The notes below the pieces were generated by a model. The model worked only from the letters and a program-made list of their open reading frames with translations, did no database searches and had not been told where the DNA came from. A program made the position numbers and the translations under genes. Below, piece by piece: positions 44,858 to 53,329 of a stretch of 64,000 nt of DNA (position 1 is its first letter; each line of letters starts with the position of its first letter). This DNA is from Arthrobacter sunyaminii (lineage in GTDB: Bacteria > Actinomycetota > Actinomycetes > Actinomycetales > Micrococcaceae), in assembly GCF_018866305.1 (NCBI RefSeq), contig NZ_CP076456.1:2604001-2668000 (forward strand), in the 5' to 3' direction.

Positions 44858-45580
44858 TTATTTCGCCGTGTTCCACTCGGCTCCTAACTCTAGCCGCTCA
44901 ATATCCGAACTGCGCTCCAGCGGCCACAGGATGGCCGTCGCACGGCCAATGATGCGTTCCTCGGAGATGAGGCCGCCGCCCGGTGCGCCCAGGAGCGAAC
45001 GCGAATCCGCTGACTCGGACCGGTGGTCGCCCAGAAGCCACAGCCGTCCCTCGGGGACGATGACATCGAAGTTCTTGTCGCTGGGAGCGTCTGAAGGGTA
45101 AACGTACGGCTCATCCAGCGGAGTTCCGTTCACGGTCAGCCGCGGCTCGTCTGCGGTGCAGCAGGTGACCCGGTCCCCGGGGAGTCCGATCACCCGTTTC
45201 ACATAGACCGTGTCGCTGCCCATCAGCCCCACCCAGCGGGCCAGGGACTTCAGCGCCGCAACCGGGGCGGCATCTCCGCTGTTCAGCGGGGCGAGGGAGC
45301 CTCGGCCGTCAAAGACCACCACGTCTCCGCGCCGGATCTCACCGGAGCGGTACTCCGTGCGTGAGACCGCCACGCGGTCGCCCGGTTCCAGCAGCGGCTG
45401 CATCGATTCGGACGGAATGTAATAGACGTCCACGATAAACGCGCGGACCAGTGCCGCCAGCACAACCGCTGCGGCGAGAGCGCAGAGCACAAAACGCCAG
45501 CCCACAATCGTGGACCGGCGTTTCGTGTGCTTCCGGGAGGAGTCCGAAGATTCCCCGGAAGCGGATGCTGCGTGGATCAA
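44858..45580 (-). CDS. lepB: Signal peptidase I (first copy)
   Basis: A paralogue of the downstream gene, 240 residues. Basic N-terminus (KHTKRRST), one membrane helix (RFVLCALAAAVVLAALVRAFIVDV), catalytic Ser in IPSESMQPL and Lys in YVKRVIGLPGD, and GDHRSESADS. The start is TTG 45580, five bases after the rplS stop. The N-terminus and region 85-115 differ from the second copy, so substrate preferences may differ. Confidence 0.93.
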   Translation of the reverse strand: MIHAASASGESSDSSRKHTKRRSTIVGWRFVLCALAAAVVLAALVRAFIVDVYYIPSESMQPLLEPGDRVAVSRTEYRSGEIRRGDVVVFDGRGSLAPLNSGDAAPVAALKSLARWVGLMGSDTVYVKRVIGLPGDRVTCCTADEPRLTVNGTPLDEPYVYPSDAPSDKNFDVIVPEGRLWLLGDHRSESADSRSLLGAPGGGLISEERIIGRATAILWPLERSSDIERLELGAEWNTAK

Positions 45581-45585
45581 GAAAT

Positions 45586-45945
45586 TTACTTGGCGGGACG
45601 TGCGTCGCGCTTTTCCTTGATCTTGGCTGCCTTGCCGCGCAGGTCGCGCATGTAGTACAGCTTGGCGCGGCGGACGTCACCCTTGGAGACGACCTCGATC
45701 TTGTCGAGAACCGGGGAGTGCACCGGGAAGGTACGCTCCACGCCGACGCCGAAGCTGACCTTGCGGACCGTGAAGGTCTCGCGCAGGCCGTCGCCCTGGC
45801 GCTTCATGACGAAGCCCTGGAAGACCTGAACACGGGTGTTCTTGCCTTCGATGATGTTTACGTGAACCTTGACCGTGTCACCGGCGCGGAACTCGGGGAT
45901 GTCTGAACGCAGCGAGGCTGCATCAACAGAATCTAGGATGTGCAT
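45586..45945 (-). CDS. rplS: 50S ribosomal protein L19
   Basis: 119 residues; a ribosomal protein at the 30S-50S interface. It contains [35 protein letters not shown] and [23 protein letters not shown], the usual L19 sequence. The start is ATG 45945 with AGGAGTG upstream. The 220 bases before it separate it from trmD and probably carry its own promoter. Confidence 0.98.
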   Translation of the reverse strand: MHILDSVDAASLRSDIPEFRAGDTVKVHVNIIEGKNTRVQVFQGFVMKRQGDGLRETFTVRKVSFGVGVERTFPVHSPVLDKIEVVSKGDVRRAKLYYMRDLRGKAAKIKEKRDARPAK

Positions 45946-46165
45946 TGTTTATCACTCCTGGTGAACGCCACAGGTCATTCACTTTGGTAACGGCAGGCAA
46001 GGATGCGGCCACGAAGGACTGCACAGATGCTGCCGAAGCTATAAGACCGGCGAAGCCGAGGATTGGCCGCCGGTGTGTATTCTGTTGGCCGCGCTCCCCC
46101 TGTGGCAGGTGCGGACCCAGATGACACAGTTATCTATTCTGCCACACCCGGACAAACGCCACCAA
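45946..46165 (-). promoter_or_regulatory. rplS leader and upstream region
   Basis: 220 bases with no gene between trmD and rplS. On the minus strand it has a possible -10 CTTATAGC near 46036-46043 and several GC-rich complementary stretches (CCGGCG/CGCCGG). It could be the rplS promoter and a structured leader. Confidence 0.35.
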
Positions 46166-46972
46166 TCACCCGAGGGGCAGGATCCGGTCCTTCGTCACTT
46201 CGTATCCCATGGATGCCAGCGCGGCCTTGTCGGCCTTGGTTAGCTGGGAGACGTCGAACTTTTCCAGCAGGTCCGGCCGGCGGGCTGCGGTGCGCTGCAG
46301 CTGCTGCTCGCGGCGCCACTGGGCGATCTTGCCGTGGTTGCCGCTGAGCAGGATGTCCGGCACATTCCGGTCCCTCCACGAAGAGGGCTTGGTGTAGACC
46401 GGGTATTCCAGCAGGCCGTCGGAGTGCGATTCCTCCACCAGGGATTCGGGATTGCCGACGACGCCGGGCACCAGGCGGCCAATGGCCTCCACCATGGCCA
46501 GCACGGCAACCTCTCCCCCGTTGAGCACATAATCCCCGAGGCTCACCGGACGCACATCAAAACGCTCATCGGCCCACTCCAGGACGCGCTCATCAATGCC
46601 CTCGTAGCGTCCGCAGGCGAACACAAGGTGCTTCTCTTCGGCCAGCTCATAGGCCATAGCCTGGGTGAACACGGCCCCCGCGGGCGAGGGGACGATCAGC
46701 ACGGGGCGGGTTTCAGCGTCGGGGGTGACGCCGTCGCCGGTCCCCGCCTCCGCAACAGAACCCAGCGCCTGCGCCCAGGGCTCGGCCTTCATGACCATGC
46801 CGGCGCCGCCGCCGTAGGGGGTGTCATCCACGGTGCGGTGGCGGTCCGTGGTGAAGTCCCGCAGGTCGTGGACGTTGAGGTCCAGCAGCCCATCCTGCCG
46901 GGCCTTGCCGATCAGCGACAGATCCAGTGCCGCCAAATACTCCGGGAAAATGCTGACTACATCAATACGCAC
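46166..46972 (-). CDS. trmD: tRNA (guanine-37-N1)-methyltransferase
   Basis: Methylates G37 next to the anticodon with SAM, preventing frameshifts. 268 residues; a knotted SPOUT fold: [48 protein letters not shown] and [13 protein letters not shown]. The start is GTG 46972 directly after the rimM stop (TAA then GTG), so it is translationally linked to rimM. Confidence 0.97.
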   Translation of the reverse strand: MRIDVVSIFPEYLAALDLSLIGKARQDGLLDLNVHDLRDFTTDRHRTVDDTPYGGGAGMVMKAEPWAQALGSVAEAGTGDGVTPDAETRPVLIVPSPAGAVFTQAMAYELAEEKHLVFACGRYEGIDERVLEWADERFDVRPVSLGDYVLNGGEVAVLAMVEAIGRLVPGVVGNPESLVEESHSDGLLEYPVYTKPSSWRDRNVPDILLSGNHGKIAQWRREQQLQRTAARRPDLLEKFDVSQLTKADKAALASMGYEVTKDRILPLG

Positions 46973-47569
46973 TTAGCGGCCGGCCTCGTTCTGAGCGTCC
47001 TTGTCCTTGCTGCCGCTGTCCTTCTCCGGCTTGTCCTTCTTGTCCTGCTTGTCCTCGGGGAGATTCAGCTCAAACAAGCCCTCCGGCGGGGTAAGCAGCA
47101 CGTAGCCGCCCTCAACGTTGACCTCGGGCACGATGGCTTCGACGAAGGGAACAAAGACCTCACGGCCCTCATTGTCGTCAATCACCAGCAGGTCCTGGAC
47201 GGTGAGGGTGCGCAGGCCGCTGACGGTACCCACGACGTCGTCGCCGATTCGAGCCTTCAGCCCTACCAGCTCGTGCTCGTACCAGCCCTCGTCGTCGTCC
47301 TCATCATCCAGTTCATCGATGTCGACAGAGAGCATTGCCCCGCGCAGCTCCTCAGCGCCGTTGCGGTCCACCACTTCGTCGAATCCGAGCAGAAGGATGT
47401 CCTTGTTCCAGCGGGCGCTGATGACCGTGAGCGGGCCCTTGGACGCAGGCTCGACGATGAGCTCGGTTCCGGGCACAAAGCGGTCCTCGGGGGCATCAGT
47501 CAGTACCTGGACGGTTACTTCGCCGCGGATGCCGTGCGGCTTGCCGATGCGTGCCACCTGTAACTGCAT
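46973..47569 (-). CDS. rimM: Ribosome maturation factor RimM
   Basis: Assists assembly of the 30S head around S19. 198 residues: N-terminal barrel (QVARIGKPHGIRGEVTVQV), C-terminal PRC-type barrel (LVIDDNEGREVFVPFVEAIVPEV). The C-terminus has a Lys/Asp-rich tail (DKQDKKDKPEKDSGSKDKD) beyond the usual end. The start is ATG 47569 with AAGGAG upstream. Confidence 0.95.
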   Translation of the reverse strand: MQLQVARIGKPHGIRGEVTVQVLTDAPEDRFVPGTELIVEPASKGPLTVISARWNKDILLLGFDEVVDRNGAEELRGAMLSVDIDELDDEDDDEGWYEHELVGLKARIGDDVVGTVSGLRTLTVQDLLVIDDNEGREVFVPFVEAIVPEVNVEGGYVLLTPPEGLFELNLPEDKQDKKDKPEKDSGSKDKDAQNEAGR

Positions 47570-47644
47570 GGGGGAATCTCCTTGTATTGGTGCGGCGGGG
47601 TGCTGCAACCGGGGTTGGGCAGGTTAGGGCCCGGAAAACACATC

Positions 47645-47676
47645 AGGCCCCTCCACCATTATCTGGTGCAGGGGCC
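47645..47676 (-). terminator. Hairpin between khpA and rimM
   Basis: GGCCCCT (47646-47652) pairs with AGGGGCC (47670-47676), extended inward by CACCA/TGGTG. On the minus strand it is followed by TGATGTGTTTT. It could separate rpsP-khpA from rimM-trmD, or act as an attenuator. Confidence 0.6.
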
Positions 47677-47757
47677 GGATGCCGTGAACTGCGTTCAACT
47701 GGTACTGCTATGAAAGTGCTGTGAACTGCCGATGCAGTCCGGCCGTGCCGCGGATTG

Positions 47758-48000
47758 TCAGCGGCGGCGGTCGGTATCCACTACATCGACGCGAACCGGC
47801 TCTCCGTTCGCGAGGGCGGCGATCACGGTGCGCAATGCACGTGCCGTCCGTCCCTGGCGTCCGATGACGCGGCCCAGATCATCCTGATGAACTCGCACCT
47901 CGAGGGTTTCCCCGCGGCGGTTGCTCTTGGCGGAAACCTTGACGTCCTCAGGACTGTCAACGATTCCGCGGACGAGATGCTCCAGCGCTTCGGCCAGCAA
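47758..48000 (-). CDS. khpA: KH-domain RNA-binding protein KhpA
   Basis: An 80-residue KH-domain protein with the GxxG loop in RVIGRQGRTARALR; a small-RNA/cell-division regulator with KhpB in other Gram-positives. The start is TTG 48000, one base after the rpsP stop codon, an arrangement usual for rpsP-khpA-rimM-trmD clusters. Confidence 0.92.
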   Translation of the reverse strand: MLAEALEHLVRGIVDSPEDVKVSAKSNRRGETLEVRVHQDDLGRVIGRQGRTARALRTVIAALANGEPVRVDVVDTDRRR

Positions 48001-48001
48001 G

Positions 48002-48400
48002 TTACTCGGCCTCAGCCTCTGCGGGAGCCTCGTCCTTCTTGGCCTTCGGGGTGATGGCCTCGGGAACAATCACGGACTTCTTTTCGGGAGCCACGAAAGC
48101 TTCCTTGGGAGCCTTGACCTGGAGGGTGCCCTCCTGGCCTTCGATGTTCTTGAACTTCTGCCAGTCACCGGTGATCTTCAGCAGAACTGCAACCTGCTCG
48201 GTGGGCTGGGCGCCGACGCTGAGCCAGTACTGCGCACGGTCAGACTTGATGTCGATGTACGACGGGTTCTCGGTCGGACGGTACAGTCCGATCTCCTCGA
48301 TGGCACGGCCATCGCGCTTGGCACGGGAATCCATGACAACAACGCGGTAGTGTGCTGAGAACTTCTTGCCGAGGCGCTTAAGGCGAATCTTTACGGCCAC
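48002..48400 (-). CDS. rpsP: 30S ribosomal protein S16
   Basis: 132 residues: [42 protein letters not shown] at the start is the core; a C-terminal Lys/Glu/Ala tail of ~50 residues is typical of actinobacteria. The start is GTG 48400 (AVKIRLKR); an alternative GTG at 48412 would add four residues. AGGAG lies upstream. Confidence 0.97.
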   Translation of the reverse strand: MAVKIRLKRLGKKFSAHYRVVVMDSRAKRDGRAIEEIGLYRPTENPSYIDIKSDRAQYWLSVGAQPTEQVAVLLKITGDWQKFKNIEGQEGTLQVKAPKEAFVAPEKKSVIVPEAITPKAKKDEAPAEAEAE

Positions 48401-48616
48401 TTTAGTGGTCACTCCTGATCTGAAATGGGGCGAACCCGTACTTCTGCTCCCGTGGGGCGGGCCATAACGTTGGGGTTCAAAAAGGACAAGATGCATGCAC
48501 GGAGAGAGGGGCCGCGCAGATCGAGTACCTGACCATTGTGCCAGATGAGTCCATCTTTGGCGACTCGGGTGCCGGCGGGTCGATTGCCGGGCCAAGCGCG
48601 GCAGGGAACGGCTGGA

Positions 48617-49504
48617 TCAGCCGACAGCAACGCGCAGCCGGTTGCGCCAGGGATCCTCGAACCTTAGCTCAGCGCCCGTGTGGTGGCTGGAAATCCCGGC
48701 CACCTTCAGCCGGTCGGCCAGGCCTGCGACGTCGTCGGCGGACGGAACACTGATAAGCACCTCGCTTAGGCCCAGGGTGTCGCGGCGGGGTCCGGCGCCG
48801 CGGCTGTTCCAGACATTCATGGCCATGTGGTGGTGATAGCCGCCGGCAGAAACGAACAGTGCCTGCCCATGGAACCCGGCGGTGCGCTCAAATCCGAGGG
48901 TATCCACGTAGAACGCTGCGGCCGCGTCGGTGTCCCCCACCTGCAGATGCACGTGCCCCACGCCGGCGGCGGCCGTGCGCAGTCCGTCGAACGCAGCCTC
49001 GGTCAGATGTTCCCGGAAGTAGGTTTGCGGCGAGAGGGCAAGAGATGCCATGCGCACCTCGCGGCCGGACGCCGTGTCATCCCAGTTCCAGGTTTCCCGG
49101 GGCTTGTCATAGTAAAGCTCGATCCCGTTGCCTTCGGGGTCGGTGAAGTAGAAAGCCTCGCTCACCAGGTGGTCCGCGGAACCCACAAAGGCGGCCGGAT
49201 CATATTGTGCAGCTGCCGCCACAGTGGCTGCCAGATCGGCCTGGGTCTCGAAAAGGATCGCGGTGTGGAACAGCCCGGCCTCACCCCGGGCCGCCACGCG
49301 AAGACCGGGTGCCGGAGCCAGGTGCACCACGGGAACGGCTCCGCGCCCCAGATACTGGCCGCCGTCGGCCTCCGCTATGATTTCGAGCCCGAGCGCCCCG
49401 CGGTAGTAAGCGGAGACCTTCTCCATGTCACCGACTTTGAGCATTACGGTGCCCATGGACAGATCGGCAGGCAGGAGATCGGAAGCATTTACTTGAAGGT
49501 TCAT
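48617..49504 (-). CDS. VOC family protein, CatE-like
   Basis: 295 residues made of two vicinal-oxygen-chelate modules (12-130 and 160-295). Metal-ligand candidates are His in FHTAILFET, Glu in GIELYYDKP, His in VGHVHLQVGD and His in HHHMAMNVWNSRG. It resembles CatE-type extradiol dioxygenase/glyoxalase proteins; the substrate is unknown. It stands alone between rpsP and the GNAT gene. Confidence 0.82.
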   Translation of the reverse strand: MNLQVNASDLLPADLSMGTVMLKVGDMEKVSAYYRGALGLEIIAEADGGQYLGRGAVPVVHLAPAPGLRVAARGEAGLFHTAILFETQADLAATVAAAAQYDPAAFVGSADHLVSEAFYFTDPEGNGIELYYDKPRETWNWDDTASGREVRMASLALSPQTYFREHLTEAAFDGLRTAAAGVGHVHLQVGDTDAAAAFYVDTLGFERTAGFHGQALFVSAGGYHHHMAMNVWNSRGAGPRRDTLGLSEVLISVPSADDVAGLADRLKVAGISSHHTGAELRFEDPWRNRLRVAVG

Positions 49505-49592
49505 GCAATGAGTTTACTTGAAGCTTCATCTAATTCCAAGACGCACGACGGCGGCCTCATCATGTTCCGGAGCAGCTGCGCCTGCCGCCGGT

Positions 49593-50153
49593 CTACGTCG
49601 GATTCAGGTCCCTGCGCATCGCCACACGCAGCCCCATGTCGTCCAGTCCGAGCAGCCGCTCGTGCTCCCGCACCTCCCGCAGTTGCCCGTGCGGTTCCGG
49701 CACCTCTTCAAAGCCGCAGCTCCGATAAAACGGAGCATTGAACGGAATCTGCGCAAAAGTGCACAGCGTCATGGATCGGTAACCCTGCTCCCTGGCCCAC
49801 TGCAGCGCGGATTCCACCAGCAAACGGCCCAACCCGGCACCGGCTGCCGAAGGATGCACGGAAAGCTGCTCCAGATGTGCCTGGCCGTCCACTTCCTCGA
49901 TCCGGGCAAATCCCGCCGGCGGTTCTCCCGCCACCAGAATGCGGCGGGCTGAGGCCAGTTCGGCCACGGCGGCCGGCGGCGGCAGGGCGCCTGCATGCGT
50001 GAGTGAACCGTTCGAGTCGGGCCCTATCAGGCCCTCCAGCAAGGTGTCCGACGCCGCTTCAAGGGCGGGGAGCTGAACTAAATCCTCAGCGGTGGCACTG
50101 CGCACACGCGGACGGCTGCCGGGGAGACCGCCGGAGTGCCCAATCGGCATCAT
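49593..50153 (-). CDS. GNAT family N-acetyltransferase
   Basis: 186 residues. The acetyl-CoA motif is LSVHPSAAGAGLGRLLVESALQWAREQGYRSMTLCTF, followed by NAPFYRSCGFEEVPE. The substrate is unknown. ATG 50153 overlaps the stop of the upstream hydrolase gene (ATGA), so they form an operon. Confidence 0.88.
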   Translation of the reverse strand: MMPIGHSGGLPGSRPRVRSATAEDLVQLPALEAASDTLLEGLIGPDSNGSLTHAGALPPPAAVAELASARRILVAGEPPAGFARIEEVDGQAHLEQLSVHPSAAGAGLGRLLVESALQWAREQGYRSMTLCTFAQIPFNAPFYRSCGFEEVPEPHGQLREVREHERLLGLDDMGLRVAMRRDLNPT

Positions 50154-50896
50154 GCGCCCAGGGCCGCGCGTCCGCGGTTCGCCGAGAGGAACTCCCGGAT
50201 GGCCTTTCGGCCGGCGCCGGTGTCCTGCGGGCGGTGATTCCCACCCACTTGCAGGTGCTCGGCGCCGGTGGACACCAGGAAATCCGCAACCTCCTCATAC
50301 AGCGGTTCCCATCCTCCGGTGAGCACCAGAGTGGGGACTCCGGGAACGATTTCCAGCGGAGCTTCCCAGGGCGGAGTCTGCAGCCGCAGACGCGCGGCCG
50401 ACCGTCTGGCAGCTTCATCAGCCGGAGCAGTATGGCCCGGCCGGGCGGCACGGCCTGCGGCGGCCGCGTCGGTTGCGAAGACCCGGCGGACAAATTCGCG
50501 CTCGTACTCCTCGTCAGTCATCTCCGGCGCCGCGTCAAACAACGGCTGAAGCAGTTCGCGGTGGGCCCGGGTGGCCGGCAGGTCGCGGGTCAGTGAGAAG
50601 ACTGCCGGCTCGCACAGGATCAGGGAATACACGCGGCCCGGATCCCGCAGAGCCGCCAGCATGGCCGGAACGGCGCCCGCCGCATGCGCCACCAAGTGCC
50701 CGCCGTCCCCCAGGGCTTCGCGAATGATGGCAACATCGGCCTCCAGATCCGGAGCCTGAGGGGCCGCGACGTCGTCAAAGCCGTGACGCTTGAGGAACAG
50801 GCAGTCGTAGTCCAGGGCCAGTCCGTGCTGCCGGGGCCAGGCTGCAGCTCCGAAACTTCCGGCGCCGTGCACAAATACCACTCGTTCAGCGGGCAA
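50150..50896 (-). CDS. Alpha/beta-hydrolase fold protein lacking the nucleophile Ser
   Basis: 248 residues. The oxyanion-hole motif VFVHGAGSFG and the overall fold are intact, and a C-terminal His (GGNHRPQDTG) is in the expected place. The nucleophile elbow, normally G-x-S-x-G, reads A70-H-A-A-G74: the Ser is Ala72. It probably binds rather than cleaves esters, or the call of the elbow is wrong. It is downstream of the NUDIX gene with an 11-base overlap. Confidence 0.78.
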   Translation of the reverse strand: MPAERVVFVHGAGSFGAAAWPRQHGLALDYDCLFLKRHGFDDVAAPQAPDLEADVAIIREALGDGGHLVAHAAGAVPAMLAALRDPGRVYSLILCEPAVFSLTRDLPATRAHRELLQPLFDAAPEMTDEEYEREFVRRVFATDAAAAGRAARPGHTAPADEAARRSAARLRLQTPPWEAPLEIVPGVPTLVLTGGWEPLYEEVADFLVSTGAEHLQVGGNHRPQDTGAGRKAIREFLSANRGRAALGA

Positions 50897-51470
50897 AACG
50901 GGACTCCTGACGTCCTAGAATTCCTTCGTAACCGTCCACCGGAGGCATCATCCGACGGGAAACCGGCGGGAGAATCGGCTCGCCGCGGGCCGGTTTGCCG
51001 TCAACCAGTTCAGTCACGGTTCCCAGGTCCAGGGCTTCCACGGCGCCGGCCAGCAGGCCGGCCGTCGCAGAGCCGAAGACCTCCGTGCCCTCCCCCAGGG
51101 CAACAAAGCGGGCTTCGCGCTCACCTCCGGCTCCACTAAAGCCTGTCACCGACGTGACCAGCGTGCCGCCGTCGAACACAAAAGCGATGGAGTCTCCCTG
51201 ACCGCCGCCCTGCCGGTCCCCGCCCTGAACACAGTCCAGTACCAGCAAGCGCCCGACGTCGAACCCGGCTCCCAGCGCCTCGCTCGCCCCGCGGCGTGCG
51301 GCGGAGCGGGGGTCCTCCCCGCCCTTCACCACGCCGCCGGGAAGCTCCCAGGCCCCGGTGCCGGAGCGCACCATCAAAATCCGCCCGTCCGCGGTGCGGA
51401 TCAGAGCGAAGGCAGCGGTGCTTCGCTTGAACACCGACCCGTAAAAGCCGTTCAGTCCCTGTGCTGCCAC
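50886..51470 (-). CDS. NUDIX hydrolase family protein with degenerate box
   Basis: 194 residues. AFALIRTADGRILMVRSGTGAWELPGGVVKGGEDP is a clear NUDIX N-terminal half. The consensus REUxEExG reads RRGASEALGAG, so the first Glu of the metal site is Gly and the last is Ala; activity on nucleoside diphosphates may be lost or altered. The start is GTG 51470. It heads the NUDIX-hydrolase-GNAT operon. Confidence 0.78.
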   Translation of the reverse strand: MAAQGLNGFYGSVFKRSTAAFALIRTADGRILMVRSGTGAWELPGGVVKGGEDPRSAARRGASEALGAGFDVGRLLVLDCVQGGDRQGGGQGDSIAFVFDGGTLVTSVTGFSGAGGEREARFVALGEGTEVFGSATAGLLAGAVEALDLGTVTELVDGKPARGEPILPPVSRRMMPPVDGYEGILGRQESRFAR

Positions 51471-51577
51471 CCTTGGCCTCTTCCCCTGCTGCCGGACTTC
51501 CCCAATGTGCCGCGCCGGAACCGACCGGCGCGCCGTCGTCCGGCCCGGCAGCCAGCATACGCCGGACCGTTAAACAC

Positions 51578-51606
51578 GCACCGCCGGACTTTTGGTCCGG
51601 CGGTGC
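51578..51606 (-). terminator. Hairpin downstream of ffh
   Basis: A 12-bp stem GCACCGCCGGAC (51578-51589) / GTCCGGCGGTGC (51595-51606), 11 bases after the ffh stop; the minus-strand continuation GTGTTTA is a weak U-tract. Confidence 0.65.
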
Positions 51607-51616
51607 GCAGTAAAGC

Positions 51617-53200
51617 CTACTTGCCCAGGAACTTTTCGAAGCCCTTGGGGAGATTCAGCGAGGCAGGATCGAAATCGGCATCCTGGCCACCGAAAGCGCT
51701 GCCGGTCGGGAGCGCTTTGCGGGCTCCGGCGCGGCGTGCCTCGGCCTCGGCGCGCTCCTGAGCCGCCTTGGCCGGGTTGCCCGACTTGGCCTTCTTCTTG
51801 CCCTTGGCTGCCTGCTGCTTCTTCCGCGAGCCGCCGAATCCGCCGGGGCCGGCCATGCCGGGCATGCCCGGGATTCCGCCGCCCGAGGCCATCTTCTTCA
51901 TCATCTTCTGTGCCTGCACAAAGCGTTCCAGCAGGCCGTTGACCTCGGAAACGTGCACGCCTGAACCGCGGGCAATGCGGGCGCGGCGGGAGCCGTTGAT
52001 GATCTTCGGAGCCACCCGCTCGTGCGGAGTCATGGAGCGGACAATGGCTTCCACGCGGTCGATTTCGCGCTCGTCGAAGTTTTCCAGCTGCTCACGCATG
52101 CCGGCGGCGCCGGGCATCATCATGAGCATCTTCTTCATGGAGCCCATCTTGCGCAGCTGCTGCATCTGCTGGAGGAAGTCATCCAGGGTGAAGTCTTCCT
52201 GGTCGGCGAACTTCTTCGCCATCCGGGAGGCTTCGTCCTTGTCCCAGTTCTGCTCGGCCTGCTCAATGAGGGTCAGGACGTCGCCGAGGTCCAGGATGCG
52301 GCTGGCCATGCGGTCCGGGTGGAAGACCTCAAAGTCGGTCAGGGCTTCACCGGTGGAGGCGAACATGATCGGCTTGCCGGTCACGGACGCAACGGACAGT
52401 GCGGCACCGCCGCGGGCATCGCCGTCGAGCTTGGTCAGGACGACGCCGGTGAAGTTGACGCCCTCGTTGAAGGCCTGGGCCGTATTAACGGCGTCCTGCC
52501 CGATCATCGCGTCGATAACAAAGAGGACTTCGTCCGGGTTGATGGCGGCGCGGATGTCCGCGGCCTGCTGCATCAGTTCCGCGTCCACGCCCAGGCGGCC
52601 GGCGGTGTCCACAATAACGACGTCGTGCAGTTTGGTGCGTGCCTCTTCGATGCCCTGGCGCGCGACGGCAACGGGATCGCCGGTGGCGGACTCAAACTCG
52701 GAGGAGACGCCGGGATGCGGGGCGTAGACCGGCACGCCGGCGCGTTCACCGTTGACCTGCAGCTGCTTGACGGCGTTGGGGCGCTGGAGGTCAGCGGCCA
52801 CCAGCAGCGGGCTGTGGCCCTGGGACTTCAGGTGCTTGGAGAGCTTGCCGGCCAGGGTGGTCTTACCGGCACCCTGCAGACCCGCGAGCATGATGACCGT
52901 GGGCGGGTTCTTGGCCAGGCGCAGCCGGCGGGTCTCGCCGCCGAGGATGCCCACGAGCTCCTCGTTGACGATCTTCACAACCTGCTGGCCCGGGTTCAGT
53001 GCCTGCGACACCTCGAGGCCAAGCGCGCGCTCCTTGACGGAGGCGGTGAAGGCGCGGACCACGGGGACGGCGACGTCGGCGTCCAGCAGCGCGCGACGGA
53101 TCTCGCGGACCGTGGCATCGACGTCGGCCTCGGTCAGCCGGCCCTTGCCGCGGAGGTTCTTGAAGGTTGTAGTCAACCGGTCAGACAGTGAATTGAACAC
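51617..53200 (-). CDS. ffh: Signal recognition particle protein Ffh
   Basis: The GTPase that binds signal sequences on ribosomes and docks with FtsY. 527 residues: N domain (1-90), G domain with GLQGAGKTTLAGKL (P-loop), DTAGRLGVD and TKLDGDARGGAALS, and the Met-rich M domain (MKKMLMMMPGAAGMREQ; SRRARIARGSGVHVSEVN for 4.5S RNA). A Gly/Lys-rich tail follows (GGGIPGMPGMAG, KKKAKSGN). The start is GTG 53200. Confidence 0.97.
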   Translation of the reverse strand: MFNSLSDRLTTTFKNLRGKGRLTEADVDATVREIRRALLDADVAVPVVRAFTASVKERALGLEVSQALNPGQQVVKIVNEELVGILGGETRRLRLAKNPPTVIMLAGLQGAGKTTLAGKLSKHLKSQGHSPLLVAADLQRPNAVKQLQVNGERAGVPVYAPHPGVSSEFESATGDPVAVARQGIEEARTKLHDVVIVDTAGRLGVDAELMQQAADIRAAINPDEVLFVIDAMIGQDAVNTAQAFNEGVNFTGVVLTKLDGDARGGAALSVASVTGKPIMFASTGEALTDFEVFHPDRMASRILDLGDVLTLIEQAEQNWDKDEASRMAKKFADQEDFTLDDFLQQMQQLRKMGSMKKMLMMMPGAAGMREQLENFDEREIDRVEAIVRSMTPHERVAPKIINGSRRARIARGSGVHVSEVNGLLERFVQAQKMMKKMASGGGIPGMPGMAGPGGFGGSRKKQQAAKGKKKAKSGNPAKAAQERAEAEARRAGARKALPTGSAFGGQDADFDPASLNLPKGFEKFLGK

Positions 53201-53329
53201 GTGCCGCGCACTTCTTTCGTCAGATCTTCGCCATGTTTGGCAGGCCCAGCTGTTAAGGGTACCAAGGCGGGTTGGAAAACTTCCGCAAAACCCTAACCGG
53301 TTGTGCAGCCCGGATGGCAGGGTGGAGCC

